NCBI GenBank assembly: GCA_964482685.1
Contig: CAYZZA010000046.1
Span: forward strand, 1 to 9,418
Source of the DNA: CAYZZA01 sp964482685
GTDB lineage: Bacteria; Bacillota; Bacilli; Lactobacillales; Carnobacteriaceae_A
Direction: 5' to 3'
Length of the DNA: 9,418 bases
Made by a program: the position numbers and the translations under genes. Of the stretch, positions 1-6,296 are shown one piece after another (positions within the stretch are counted from its first letter, which is position 1; each line of letters begins with the position of its first letter). The notes beneath the pieces are model-generated. The model worked only from the letters and a program-made list of their open reading frames with translations. It did no database searches and was not told the origin of the DNA.

Positions 1-303
1 CCTGTCGCAATGTTGTTCCTAGAAACCACCGAATTTATTCGGTGTGTAGTTCATACAAGCATGATGTTAAAGGGTTCATTTGATCAGTTTGAAAAGGTGT
101 ATCATCCTTATTACGAATGGATAGGTAGACAGCTCGAAGAGTCTTCTGTGCCGATGGAGTCTATACAACTGGCACGTTTGGTTGTAGGGACACTGGAACA
201 AGCAGCAACTGTCCATGTCTTTGCTTGCCATCCAGTCGAGACACTTGAAACATCAAAAAGAAACGTGCTCTTGTTTCTCAAACAAGCATGTGGCGTAAGG
301 TAG
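1..303 (+). CDS. TetR/AcrR-type transcriptional regulator, C-terminal part (5' end outside window)
   Basis: The reading frame is open from the first base (P-V-A-M-L-F...) to the TAG at 301-303, so the gene starts upstream and only about 100 residues are seen. The DNA-binding helix-turn-helix is therefore missing from view. What remains is all-helical and looks like the ligand-binding and dimerisation domain of TetR-family repressors: an aromatic-rich helix pair, a MESIQLARLVVGTLEQAA helix, and a last amphipathic helix ending LLFLKQACGVR. Its stop lies 8 bases before the start of the CDF transporter, so the two are almost certainly co-transcribed. The usual logic would be a local repressor that senses the transported compound or metal, but no operator can be seen because the promoter is upstream. 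The family call rests on fold-like features and context, not on a diagnostic motif. Confidence 0.6.
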   Translation, partial: PVAMLFLETTEFIRCVVHTSMMLKGSFDQFEKVYHPYYEWIGRQLEESSVPMESIQLARLVVGTLEQAATVHVFACHPVETLETSKRNVLLFLKQACGVR

Positions 304-311
304 GGTATAAA

Positions 312-1229
312 ATGAAAGTAGCACGAGAGTTAAGTGAAGAACGATTGATGAAAATCTCCTTATGGAGTGCCGTTGCTTTTTCGGTTGTTGGAATTGGGGT
401 TGGGGTTTGGACCCACTCTCAAATGGTTTTATTTGATGGCATGTACTCTTTTGTGAGTGTTTTGTTGTCTAGTTTTTCATTTTTTGCGATTGGGTTTATC
501 AACAAAGAAGATACAAAAGCCTATCCTTTTGGAAAAGGCAGCATCGAACCACTTGTGGTCATAGTCAAATACATTGTATTGACGCTGTTGATTGTTCAAT
601 CCTTTTTTTCGGCCTTAATGGTCGTACGATCAGGTGGGCGCATCATCCCGTTTGGCGTGGGGTTTGTGTATTCATTCTTGTCTACAGTAGGGTGTTATGT
701 TGTGTACGACTTATTGAAAAAGAACAACACACAAAATCCTTCCCCACTAATTGATGCAGAAAAAAATCAATGGGCCGTGGATACTTTAATTAGTTTAGGT
801 GTCTTTTCAGGCTTTTTACTGACGGTTATTCTTCAGCGCTTCTCGTTGTTTCCGTCTTTTGTTCCGTATGCTGACTCTATGATGGTCTTACTGGTCACAG
901 CTATTTTTATGCCAGTCCCCATCAAAGAAATTCGACATGCGTTGCGGCAATTGGTAGGAAAAAAACCAAAAGACGAAGCTTTTCCACGTTTAGAGAAGAA
1001 AGTAAAGGCGATTCAAGAAGACTATGAAATGGCGGACGCTGTGATTCGGTTCACTCGAGTAGGTCGGACACTTCGATTGGAAATTGATTTTGTGGTTTCG
1101 AGCACAACACCTATTGAAAGCATTGCGCAACAAGACGCCATTCGCCAAGAAATTGCAGATGTGTTAGAAGAAACAGGCATATTGTGGCTAACCATCTCCT
1201 TTACGGAACAACGAAAATGGGTCTTTTAG
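312..1229 (+). CDS. Cation diffusion facilitator (CDF) family transporter, divergent metal site
   Basis: Membrane protein of 305 aa, normal length for the CDF family, which exports divalent metals (Zn, Co, Cd, Fe or Mn) in exchange for protons. Hydrophobic segments lie near residues 16-34, 40-62, 82-104, 112-133, 157-175 and 186-203, followed by a cytoplasmic C-terminal domain from about 205 that would correspond to the CDF dimerisation domain. The family signature is visible as FDGMYS (40s) and AYPFGKGSIEPL (70-81). Compared with the classical DxxxD / HxxxD metal site, TM2 has D42 with S46 and TM5 has Q153 with D157, so two of four ligands are changed. This resembles the subgroup of predicted Co/Zn/Cd transporters with a W-x-x-D motif. 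I place the start at ATG 312 because AAGGTAGGG (297-305) sits 6 bases before it; an ATG at 288 would add 8 residues but overlaps the regulator. The gene probably shares an operon with the TetR gene and the PII-like gene. Confidence 0.85.
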   Translation: MKVARELSEERLMKISLWSAVAFSVVGIGVGVWTHSQMVLFDGMYSFVSVLLSSFSFFAIGFINKEDTKAYPFGKGSIEPLVVIVKYIVLTLLIVQSFFSALMVVRSGGRIIPFGVGFVYSFLSTVGCYVVYDLLKKNNTQNPSPLIDAEKNQWAVDTLISLGVFSGFLLTVILQRFSLFPSFVPYADSMMVLLVTAIFMPVPIKEIRHALRQLVGKKPKDEAFPRLEKKVKAIQEDYEMADAVIRFTRVGRTLRLEIDFVVSSTTPIESIAQQDAIRQEIADVLEETGILWLTISFTEQRKWVF

Positions 1230-1256
1230 CGCGTAGGATACAAAAGGAGGGTATAC

Positions 1257-1901
1257 ATGCACTATGAAGCACTTTGTTTGATTGTCCAAGACACTTTGGG
1301 CAGTCAAGTGTTAAAAAAAGCCAAGAAAGAAGGCTTGCAAGGAGGCACTGTCTTCTATGGATATGGCTCTTCCCAAAATCCTGTGCTGCGTTTTTTTGGT
1401 GTTGAAGAGTCACGAAAAGAATGTCTGTTTTTTATTTCTACAAAAGAAGTAGTGGCAACCGCTCTTGATACATTGACGGAGAGCTTTCAACTGGATAAGC
1501 CTCATCATGGCATTGCCTTTACGTTGCCCCTGAGTGCGGTTCTTGGGATTAAAGAAGCAAACTTAGAGACAAGTCCTCAAGAAAAGGAGAGAAAACAGAT
1601 GCATCAAGCTATTTTTGTTATTGTGGAACGGGGGAAGTCTGAAGACGTTCTTGCGGCTGCAGCAAAAGCTGGGTCAACAGGTGGTACGGTCATTCACGCA
1701 CGTGGGTCAGGTGCGGAGGAGACGACTCGCTTTTTTCAAATGGATATTGAACCGGAAAAAGATGTGGTGTTGATTTTAGCTAAGCACGATCAAGCAGAAA
1801 ACATTGCAGCAGAAATCAATCAATCACTGCAATTAGACCAACCCAATAGCGGGATTTTGTTTCAAATGGATGTGACCGACACAAGAGGCATCAGAGAGTA
1901 G
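1257..1901 (+). CDS. Tandem PII (GlnB)-like protein, two fused domains
   Basis: Soluble 214-aa protein built of two copies of one domain: residues 1-98 and 115-212, joined by a charged linker (QEKERKQ). The copies align by eye: G26-LQGGTV with G139-STGGTV, RFF at 45-47 with RFF at 158-160, and LDKPHHGI (79-86) with LDQPNSGI (193-200). Classical PII proteins are about 112 aa, form trimers, bind ATP, ADP and 2-oxoglutarate, and gate transporters such as AmtB with a flexible T-loop. Here each domain is shorter, and the T-loop with its modified tyrosine and the GFGRQKGH motif are absent, replaced by GGTV-x4-GS. It is therefore PII-like and not a standard nitrogen regulator. The SD is AAAAGGAGGG just before ATG 1257, and 27 bases separate it from the CDF gene. 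The next gene encodes a DUF1538 membrane protein, a known genomic companion of PII-like proteins, so regulation of that transporter is the natural inference. Ligand unknown. Confidence 0.8.
   Translation: MHYEALCLIVQDTLGSQVLKKAKKEGLQGGTVFYGYGSSQNPVLRFFGVEESRKECLFFISTKEVVATALDTLTESFQLDKPHHGIAFTLPLSAVLGIKEANLETSPQEKERKQMHQAIFVIVERGKSEDVLAAAAKAGSTGGTVIHARGSGAEETTRFFQMDIEPEKDVVLILAKHDQAENIAAEINQSLQLDQPNSGILFQMDVTDTRGIRE
1584..1601 (+). promoter_or_regulatory. Internal ribosome binding site and ATG at the PII domain boundary
   Basis: AAGGAG at 1584-1589 is followed after 9 bases by an in-frame ATG at 1599-1601, which is residue M115, the first residue of the second PII-like domain (MHQAIFVIVERG). 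The first domain also starts M-H. Translation from here would give a separate 100-aa single-domain protein. The codons read K-E-R-K, a normal hydrophilic linker, so chance is possible. Confidence 0.4.
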
Positions 1902-2010
1902 GTGTCTGTACCTTATGGGTGTCTATGTTTCAAAAGAGTAGAAAATAAAGGAGACAGTCTCGTTGGAAACGGATCATTGTCGACCTGAATGGTAGAAAGG
2001 CGGAGTCTTA
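1902..2010 (+). promoter_or_regulatory. Leader between PII-like and DUF1538 genes, possible 10-aa upstream ORF
   Basis: This 109-base gap is longer than the other gaps of the operon. It contains a direct repeat GGTGTCT (1901-1907 and 1918-1924, 17 bases apart) and a perfect 11-base palindrome GAGACAGTCTC (1951-1961). AAAGGAG (1947-1953), partly inside the palindrome, stands before a tiny frame TTG 1963 to TAG 1995 (LETDHCREPW-like: L-E-T-D-H-C-R-P-E-W). That frame ends right before the SD of the next gene. A leader peptide or an attenuating hairpin is possible but unproven. No convincing -35/-10 pair is visible. Confidence 0.25.
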
Positions 2011-3480
2011 TTGAACGCATTCTCTCAAAAAGCAAAAGAAGTTGTTCGTTCGGTTCTTCCCATCGTCGTGCTTGTTTTTTTGATGAGTGTTACCTTTGTT
2101 CCTTTAGAAAAAGACATTCTATGGGCGTTTGTATGGGGCTCGTTGTTTGTCATGGTTGGACTCACCGTTTTTTTAATCGGAGTCGATTTGAGCATTACCC
2201 CGATGGCCGAATACTTAGGCAAGGGCATCATTAAAAGCAACAAGTTATGGGTCGCACTTATCGTAAGCATTAGTCTCGGGTTTTTTACCTCGGCAGCAGA
2301 ACCTTCGTTAGGCGTGTTAGCCAATCAAATCGAAGCGGTAACAAGTGGGGCTCTTTCGGCTCAGATGTTGCTGATTGTCGTAGCTGCTGGAGTGGCGTTT
2401 ACTTTTACGTTGGCTATCTTAAGAAGCTTATACAGCTGGCCTATTATCCCGATTTTGTTTGGGATATTTGGGGTTATTTTTGCGCTAGCTATTTTTTCCT
2501 CAACAGAATTTTTCTCTATTGGGTTTGATGCCTCCGGCGCCACAACCGGTGCGTTAGCGGTTCCATTTTTCCTTTCATTATCCACTGGAATCGCGTCATT
2601 AAAAAAGGGCAGCAAACAATCGGAAGAAGAAAGTTTTGGTTTAGTGGGGATTGCTTCGAGTGGAGCGGTGTTGAGTGCGCTGTTGTTAAATGTTCTCTCG
2701 CCCACCGAGCCGTTGAGTGGAACATTGCCACAAACAGCAGCTCAAGCCGGTTCGCTTGTTGAGGTATATGTGTCTGAACTCACAAAAGTCGCAGGGGGGT
2801 CTTTGCGTGCTTTGTTGCCGCTGGTGGTGATTTTTTATTTTTTTCAACACGCTACCACAAGACTCAGTCAACAAAAAAAGCGCCGGCTCATTTTGGGACT
2901 TTTGTACACGTTTACGGGCTTGATCCTCTTTTTAACGGGAGTCAATGCAGGCTTTATGGAAGTAGGCACGGCTTTGGGTACGCAACTAGCTGAACAAGGG
3001 AACGTGTTTGTGTTGCTGGTGTTCTCCTTTGTCTTAGGAGTGGTCACCATCCTGGCCGAACCAGCCGTGAGTGTATTGGTGAGACAAATTGAAGATGTGA
3101 CGGGTGGGGCGATTAAACGAAGCTTAATTCTTCCATCTTTGTCGCTTGGAGTGGGACTTGCTGTGGTGGGATCGGTTTTGCGTATGCTCGTGCCAGGATT
3201 GGAATTGTGGCATTTTATTGTTCCAGGATACACTGTTGCATTAATGTTAAGTTTTGTCGTCCCAAAAGTATTTACAGGGATGGCTTTTGACGCTGGCAGT
3301 GTAGCCTCAGGCCCCATTGCCGCCACATTTATTTTAGCTTTTGTTCAAGGTGCAGCCGGAGCATTGCCATCTGCGAATATCATCCGCGATGGTTTTGGCA
3401 TGATTGCACTTGTTGCAATGATGCCTATTGTTATTTTACAAGTAGTCGGTTTTGTCTACCAAAGACAAACGCGTCCGTAG
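2011..3480 (+). CDS. DUF1538 family membrane protein, two internal repeats, probable transporter
   Basis: Integral membrane protein of 489 aa with roughly a dozen hydrophobic segments and hydrophilic loops near residues 197-208 and 285-292. It is an internal duplication with an offset of about 253 residues. SVLPIVVLVF (14) matches ALLPLVVIFY (267); GLTVFLIGV (50-58) matches GLILFLTGV (303-311); AEPSLGVLANQIEAVTSGA (96-114) matches AEPAVSVLVRQIEDVTGGA (349-367); FDASGATTG (172-180) matches FDAGSVASG (426-434). The paired AEP-x11-VT-x-GA and FDA motifs are the DUF1538 signature, and the twofold arrangement is typical of secondary transporters and channels. The substrate is unknown. The start is TTG 2011, supported by AAAGGCGGAG (1996-2005) 5 bases upstream; no ATG fits this frame as well. 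It follows the tandem PII-like gene and probably works with it: the PII-like protein would bind the cytoplasmic face and control flux. Confidence 0.85.
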   Translation: MNAFSQKAKEVVRSVLPIVVLVFLMSVTFVPLEKDILWAFVWGSLFVMVGLTVFLIGVDLSITPMAEYLGKGIIKSNKLWVALIVSISLGFFTSAAEPSLGVLANQIEAVTSGALSAQMLLIVVAAGVAFTFTLAILRSLYSWPIIPILFGIFGVIFALAIFSSTEFFSIGFDASGATTGALAVPFFLSLSTGIASLKKGSKQSEEESFGLVGIASSGAVLSALLLNVLSPTEPLSGTLPQTAAQAGSLVEVYVSELTKVAGGSLRALLPLVVIFYFFQHATTRLSQQKKRRLILGLLYTFTGLILFLTGVNAGFMEVGTALGTQLAEQGNVFVLLVFSFVLGVVTILAEPAVSVLVRQIEDVTGGAIKRSLILPSLSLGVGLAVVGSVLRMLVPGLELWHFIVPGYTVALMLSFVVPKVFTGMAFDAGSVASGPIAATFILAFVQGAAGALPSANIIRDGFGMIALVAMMPIVILQVVGFVYQRQTRP

Positions 3481-3860
3481 CCTTGGCGCGAACACCATGT
3501 GATGGACACAATATAGAAGATACGGTACTAACAATTGTACAATACGTAGTCTATGGGTCTACGTCCAGAGAGTGTTTCTACTGTAGAGTTGTAGAGTGCT
3601 ATCGGAAAAAGACACGTACCTCTATTCCGCCATTTTTCTGTACGAAAAGACCTATAGCTAGTGATGATAGAAATCTGCGACTAGAATCTATCTCTAGGGT
3701 CCCTTTGCGGCGATTCTTGACGGATTGAGCACTTCTTTCAACGTACGCGCACAAACTCCCCGCTCTCTTTTTTTCTCGTTCTCCTCTTTTCTACTAGCCC
3801 GCTTCGTGGCAATATCTTAAATAATGTAGATTGTAACACTAAAGAGAATGTTTATGCATT
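3481..3860. other. Unassigned intergenic region rich in short palindromes
   Basis: I find no convincing gene here. The open frame at 3483-3728 has no SD and no recognisable protein features. The stretch contains CCAT-GTG-ATGG (3495-3505), TTGTACAA (3535-3542), a hairpin ACGTAG/CTACGT (3544-3549 with 3559-3564), and TCTAC-T-GTAGA (3577-3587). It also has four CTAG tetramers within about 140 bases near 3658-3797. It ends at the terminator at 3861. It may be a long 3' untranslated region, a small RNA gene, or remains of a decayed gene; the sequence does not decide. Confidence 0.3.
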
Positions 3861-3910
3861 CCCCCTGAGCTGCATGTATGCTTTCGTGTAGCATAGGGGG
3901 GCTTTTTTTT
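3861..3910 (+). terminator. Intrinsic terminator
   Basis: CCCCCT (3861-3866) pairs with AGGGGG (3895-3900), and inside it GCTGCA (3869-3874) pairs with TGTAGC (3887-3892, one G-T pair). The stem is followed by eight T bases (3903-3910). It is the first terminator after the DUF1538 gene, 380 bases past its stop, and would also end any RNA made from the intervening region. Confidence 0.75.
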
Positions 3911-3942
3911 AACCATAACTGAATAATTACAAGGTTGAACGA

Positions 3943-3971
3943 TTGAGTTACAAATAAATAACACATATAAT
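3943..3971 (+). promoter_or_regulatory. Sigma-A type promoter of the AbiEi-like gene
   Basis: TTGAGT (-35, 3943-3948), a 17-base AT-rich spacer and a perfect TATAAT (-10, 3966-3971). The start of transcription would be near 3978, 30 bases before the ATG. A small inverted repeat, GTGA-6-TCAC (3976-3989), covers the predicted start and could be an operator for the encoded winged-helix protein; four-base arms are weak evidence. Confidence 0.75.
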
Positions 3972-4007
3972 TAAAGTGAAAACTATCACAAGAAAGGGCG
4001 TTATACA

Positions 4008-4709
4008 ATGAGCTTATCCAAGCAGATTTACAAATTTGTCCACGAGCAAGTTCCGGGAGAAGCACTTCTTGTTTCGGATATTATTGACTATCATTTGCCG
4101 GACGTCTATACCGAGACAGAAGAGAGGAAGCTTCGGCAAAATGCTTATGTCATTTTGAACCGCTTGGTTCAAAAAGAGGAGACATTCAAACGGTACGATA
4201 CGGGAATTTATTACCGAACAAGTGAAGACATTCTTCAGATCAACCAGTCCAGCTTGATTACGCGTCTTTTTATTGAAAATTACAAAGGAGAAAAGTTTGG
4301 TTACTATACGCATGACTTATGTCTCCGTTTGCGCGGAGGCGAAGTAGGACCGCCTGAACAACGTGAGGTGGTGTCTAATTTTTGGCGCCGTCAAATTGAC
4401 ACCTCGATTCTGGGCATTAAAGTGGTGGCGCCTATGGTGGAACTCACAAGCAACAACATTCAAATGCTTCAGCTACTCGATGTGTTAAGATGTGATTCCA
4501 CCATTACTCAAAACCAACATGTACGCCAGTCCATTGTGAACTACATACTGAAACACGATATTGGACTAGCAGAACTCATGGCTTTAGCTGTTACCCATAC
4601 CAATAAAAAAGTGGTGTATTCTCTGGCTTTATTAAGCCGCGATTATGTGGTGGAAAAGAAAAAAGAGCAAATACATGGGGTATCCAGTGGAACCAAGACG
4701 ATTGTCTGA
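4008..4709 (+). CDS. AbiEi/DUF6088-type winged-helix protein, orphan antitoxin-like regulator
   Basis: Cytoplasmic 233-aa protein. Residues 1-75 have the layout of the AbiEi/DUF6088 N-terminal winged helix: SKQIYKFVHEQVPGEALLVSDII, then a recognition-type helix NAYVILNRLVQKE (45-57), then the wing TFKRYDTGIYYR. The segment RLFIENYKGEKFGYYTHDLCLRLRG (86-110) resembles the central part of that family, where a conserved GY-x-TG or GY-x-TH motif is followed by a hydrophobic strand. Family members are DNA-binding autorepressors and the antitoxins of AbiE type IV systems, in which the partner AbiEii is a nucleotidyltransferase. No such toxin gene follows here; the next gene is unrelated and has its own promoter. 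The gene has a strong promoter (3943-3971), an SD AAAGGG 9-10 bases before the ATG, and terminator-like hairpins on both sides, so it is monocistronic. It may be a solitary regulator, a decayed system, or an antitoxin acting on a distant toxin. Confidence 0.6.
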   Translation: MSLSKQIYKFVHEQVPGEALLVSDIIDYHLPDVYTETEERKLRQNAYVILNRLVQKEETFKRYDTGIYYRTSEDILQINQSSLITRLFIENYKGEKFGYYTHDLCLRLRGGEVGPPEQREVVSNFWRRQIDTSILGIKVVAPMVELTSNNIQMLQLLDVLRCDSTITQNQHVRQSIVNYILKHDIGLAELMALAVTHTNKKVVYSLALLSRDYVVEKKKEQIHGVSSGTKTIV

Positions 4710-4719
4710 TCTGTTCATA

Positions 4720-4760
4720 GGATGGACATTCTTTTGTTGGAATCTATCCACAGGTTTTTT
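4720..4760 (+). terminator. Probable intrinsic terminator after the AbiEi-like gene
   Basis: GGATGG (4720-4725) pairs with CTATCC (4744-4749, one G-T pair) and ATTC (4728-4731) pairs with GAAT (4740-4743) across a small bulge. Six T bases follow at 4755-4760 after ACAGG. The T-run is slightly displaced from the stem, so efficiency is uncertain. Confidence 0.45.
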
Positions 4761-4814
4761 AAATGAAGTACGTTATACTAAAAATGCGTTGCAAAACTGA
4801 GACGCTTAGTCTAT

Positions 4815-4843
4815 TTGACAAAAAGACAAGATGTTTCAATAAG
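4815..4843 (+). promoter_or_regulatory. Sigma-A type promoter of the 91-aa gene
   Basis: Perfect TTGACA (4815-4820), a 17-base spacer and AATAAG (4838-4843, 4 of 6 matches to TATAAT). Transcription would start near 4850, giving an 85-base leader before the TTG start. In that leader AGACA (4896-4900) can pair with TGTCT (4915-4919) immediately before the SD, a weak hairpin that could affect translation. Confidence 0.55.
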
Positions 4844-4936
4844 GTAAGGTAAAAACGAGCCACATACGACTCAAAAGAGCAACAATATATCAAGAAGACA
4901 GTCTATAAGCGGAGTGTCTAAAGGAGTGGGAAGTGC

Positions 4937-5212
4937 TTGGATATTGAAGAAGAACGCGCTTCTTTTTATTATGTGATAGAAAACAAAGAGCATACGGTAC
5001 TGCAGACATTGCCTGTTGATCCGGAAGATGTGTTGCAAAATGCGGATGGACAAGTGGACTGTCCACTAGACCGCGTGTTGCGAAAAAACAAACTGAATTT
5101 GAAGGACTTGTTTGACATGAACGCCAATCAAGCTACTTTTATTTTAGAATCCCCAACACGGGAGACGATTTTGCATACAATCTCGTTTCAACATTTAGTG
5201 TTTTACGCATAA
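4937..5212 (+). CDS. Hypothetical 91-aa cytoplasmic protein
   Basis: I do not recognise this family. The 91-aa product has no membrane segment, no signal peptide and no metal-binding cluster, with a single Cys at residue 42. The N-terminus is acidic (MDIEEERASFYYVIENKEHTVLQ) and looks like a short beta-rich unit with a turn at ENKEH. A charged middle (RVLRKNKLNLKDLFD, 46-60) is followed by a second pair of strands (ATFILESPTRETILHTISF). It is probably real: consensus promoter at 4815, SD AAAGGAG (4920-4926) 10 bases before TTG 4937, and a strong terminator 4 bases after the TAA. TTG is the only supported start; the next in-frame ATG (residue 61) is too late. It is monocistronic, and its neighbours say nothing about function. 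Confidence 0.65.
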   Translation: MDIEEERASFYYVIENKEHTVLQTLPVDPEDVLQNADGQVDCPLDRVLRKNKLNLKDLFDMNANQATFILESPTRETILHTISFQHLVFYA

Positions 5213-5216
5213 GAGC

Positions 5217-5252
5217 GTCCCCTTCACGTTAGGCGTGAAGGGGACTTTTTTT
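5217..5252 (+). terminator. Strong intrinsic terminator
   Basis: A perfect 12-base-pair stem, GTCCCCTTCACG (5217-5228) with CGTGAAGGGGAC (5234-5245), a 5-base loop TTAGG, and seven T bases (5246-5252). It begins 4 bases after the stop of the 91-aa gene. Confidence 0.95.
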
Positions 5253-5485
5253 ATTGTGTGGAAGGCAGTTTGTGATGGTGTCTACCTTTTTGTGAGCCTT
5301 TTTGATCTTACGTAGGGGCTTTATCTCTTACATTCTCTCTGCTTCTATAAGGAAAGGTTCTATGGGAAAGGTCCTTTTTTTCAGCCTGATAAGGTTTTTT
5401 TCAAAAAAGAAAAAGCCCCAGAAGGATGCTTAAAATACCTTAGGTGTGGTACGCTTTAGGTACAGAAGACTCACGGACAGAAGAA
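5253..5485 (+). promoter_or_regulatory. Leader region of the aldo/keto reductase gene
   Basis: No gene seen. GGGGCTTT (5315-5322) is perfectly complementary to AAAGCCCC (5412-5419), with about 90 bases between, including the T-runs at 5370-5377 and 5394-5400. TAAAAT (5431-5436) could be a -10 element, but no good -35 stands 16-18 bases before it, so I do not call a promoter. Confidence 0.25.
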
Positions 5486-5501
5486 AAAGGAGAGGGAGCA
5501 C

Positions 5502-6296
5502 ATGACAGAAACATATACACTTTTAAATGGCACAAAGATGCCCACGATTGGGTTTGGGACGTATAAACTGCACGGACAAGAAGCAGTAGAGATGACTGTA
5601 CGTGCGATTGACGCGGGGTACCGTTTGTTTGATACGGCCTCGATGTATGAAAACGAACAAGAAATTGGCGAAGGCATTCGGTACGCGATCAAAGAAAAGG
5701 GGTACACGCGAGAAGAATTGTTTATCGTCACCAAAATATGGAAAACAGATATGGGGTATGGCCCAACAAAACAAGCGTTTGAAAAAAGTTTTCGCGCACT
5801 TGGTTTAGAGTATGTAGACCTTGTGTTGATTCATTGGCCAGGAGAAACTCAAGCGCTGAATTTAGACACGTGGAAGGCACTGGAAGACTTGTACCAACAA
5901 GACGGACGAATCAAAGCGATTGGAGTATCGAATTTTTCCGAAACGGATTTGACTCATCTGTTTACGTATGGCACGATTAAGCCAATGGTCAACCAGTTTT
6001 CTAGCTACCCAGGTAACAGCAACCAAGCGTTGCTTGAATTTTGTCAACAGGAACACGTGGTCTCGATGGCCTATAGTCCGATTAACCGAGGACAAGTAGA
6101 CTCTTTACCAGTTTTGAACAAGGTGGCGCAGACATACCAAAAAACACCGGCTCAAATTGCTTTACGCTTTGCGATTGAACGAGGGATTGTGCCAATACCA
6201 AAGACAAGCAACAAAGGTCGACTGAAAGAAAACATCGATGTTTGGGATTTTTCCTTGACCAAAGACGAATTAGACTCGCTTTTGTCCTTGGGATAA
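5502..6296 (+). CDS. Aldo/keto reductase family oxidoreductase
   Basis: NAD(P)H-dependent reductase of aldehydes and ketones, cytoplasmic, 264 aa. This is slightly shorter than the usual 270-285 aa of the bacterial AKR5-like group (2,5-diketo-gluconate reductase or methylglyoxal reductase type) but complete. The catalytic tetrad is intact: D44 and Y49 in GYRLFDTASMYENE, K78 in FIVTKIW, and H111 in DLVLIHWPG. The IGVSNF motif (near 140-146) and the C-terminal cofactor-binding VPIPKTSNKGRLKEN are also present. The N-terminus (LLNGTKMPTIGFGTYKL) is typical. The start is clear: AAGGAG (5487-5492) lies 9 bases before ATG 5502. The gene stands alone between the terminator at 5217 and the one at 6556. 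The substrate cannot be told from sequence; such enzymes often detoxify methylglyoxal or reactive carbonyls, which is inference here. Confidence 0.95.
   Translation: MTETYTLLNGTKMPTIGFGTYKLHGQEAVEMTVRAIDAGYRLFDTASMYENEQEIGEGIRYAIKEKGYTREELFIVTKIWKTDMGYGPTKQAFEKSFRALGLEYVDLVLIHWPGETQALNLDTWKALEDLYQQDGRIKAIGVSNFSETDLTHLFTYGTIKPMVNQFSSYPGNSNQALLEFCQQEHVVSMAYSPINRGQVDSLPVLNKVAQTYQKTPAQIALRFAIERGIVPIPKTSNKGRLKENIDVWDFSLTKDELDSLLSLG

Noticed and set aside
1257..1901. Standard nitrogen regulator GlnB/GlnK
   Set aside because: The canonical T-loop, its tyrosine and the GFGRQKGH motif are missing, the protein is two-domain, and no amtB or glutamine synthetase gene is adjacent.
2361..3326. Long open frames on the minus strand opposite the DUF1538 gene
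   Set aside because: The products are Thr/Asn/Pro-rich mirrors of a membrane protein and lack start signals. The plus-strand gene explains the region fully.
3483..3728. 81-codon open frame after the DUF1538 gene
   Set aside because: No SD, low-complexity-free but unrecognisable product with many Cys and Arg, and it lies in a palindrome-rich non-coding stretch. Treated as chance.
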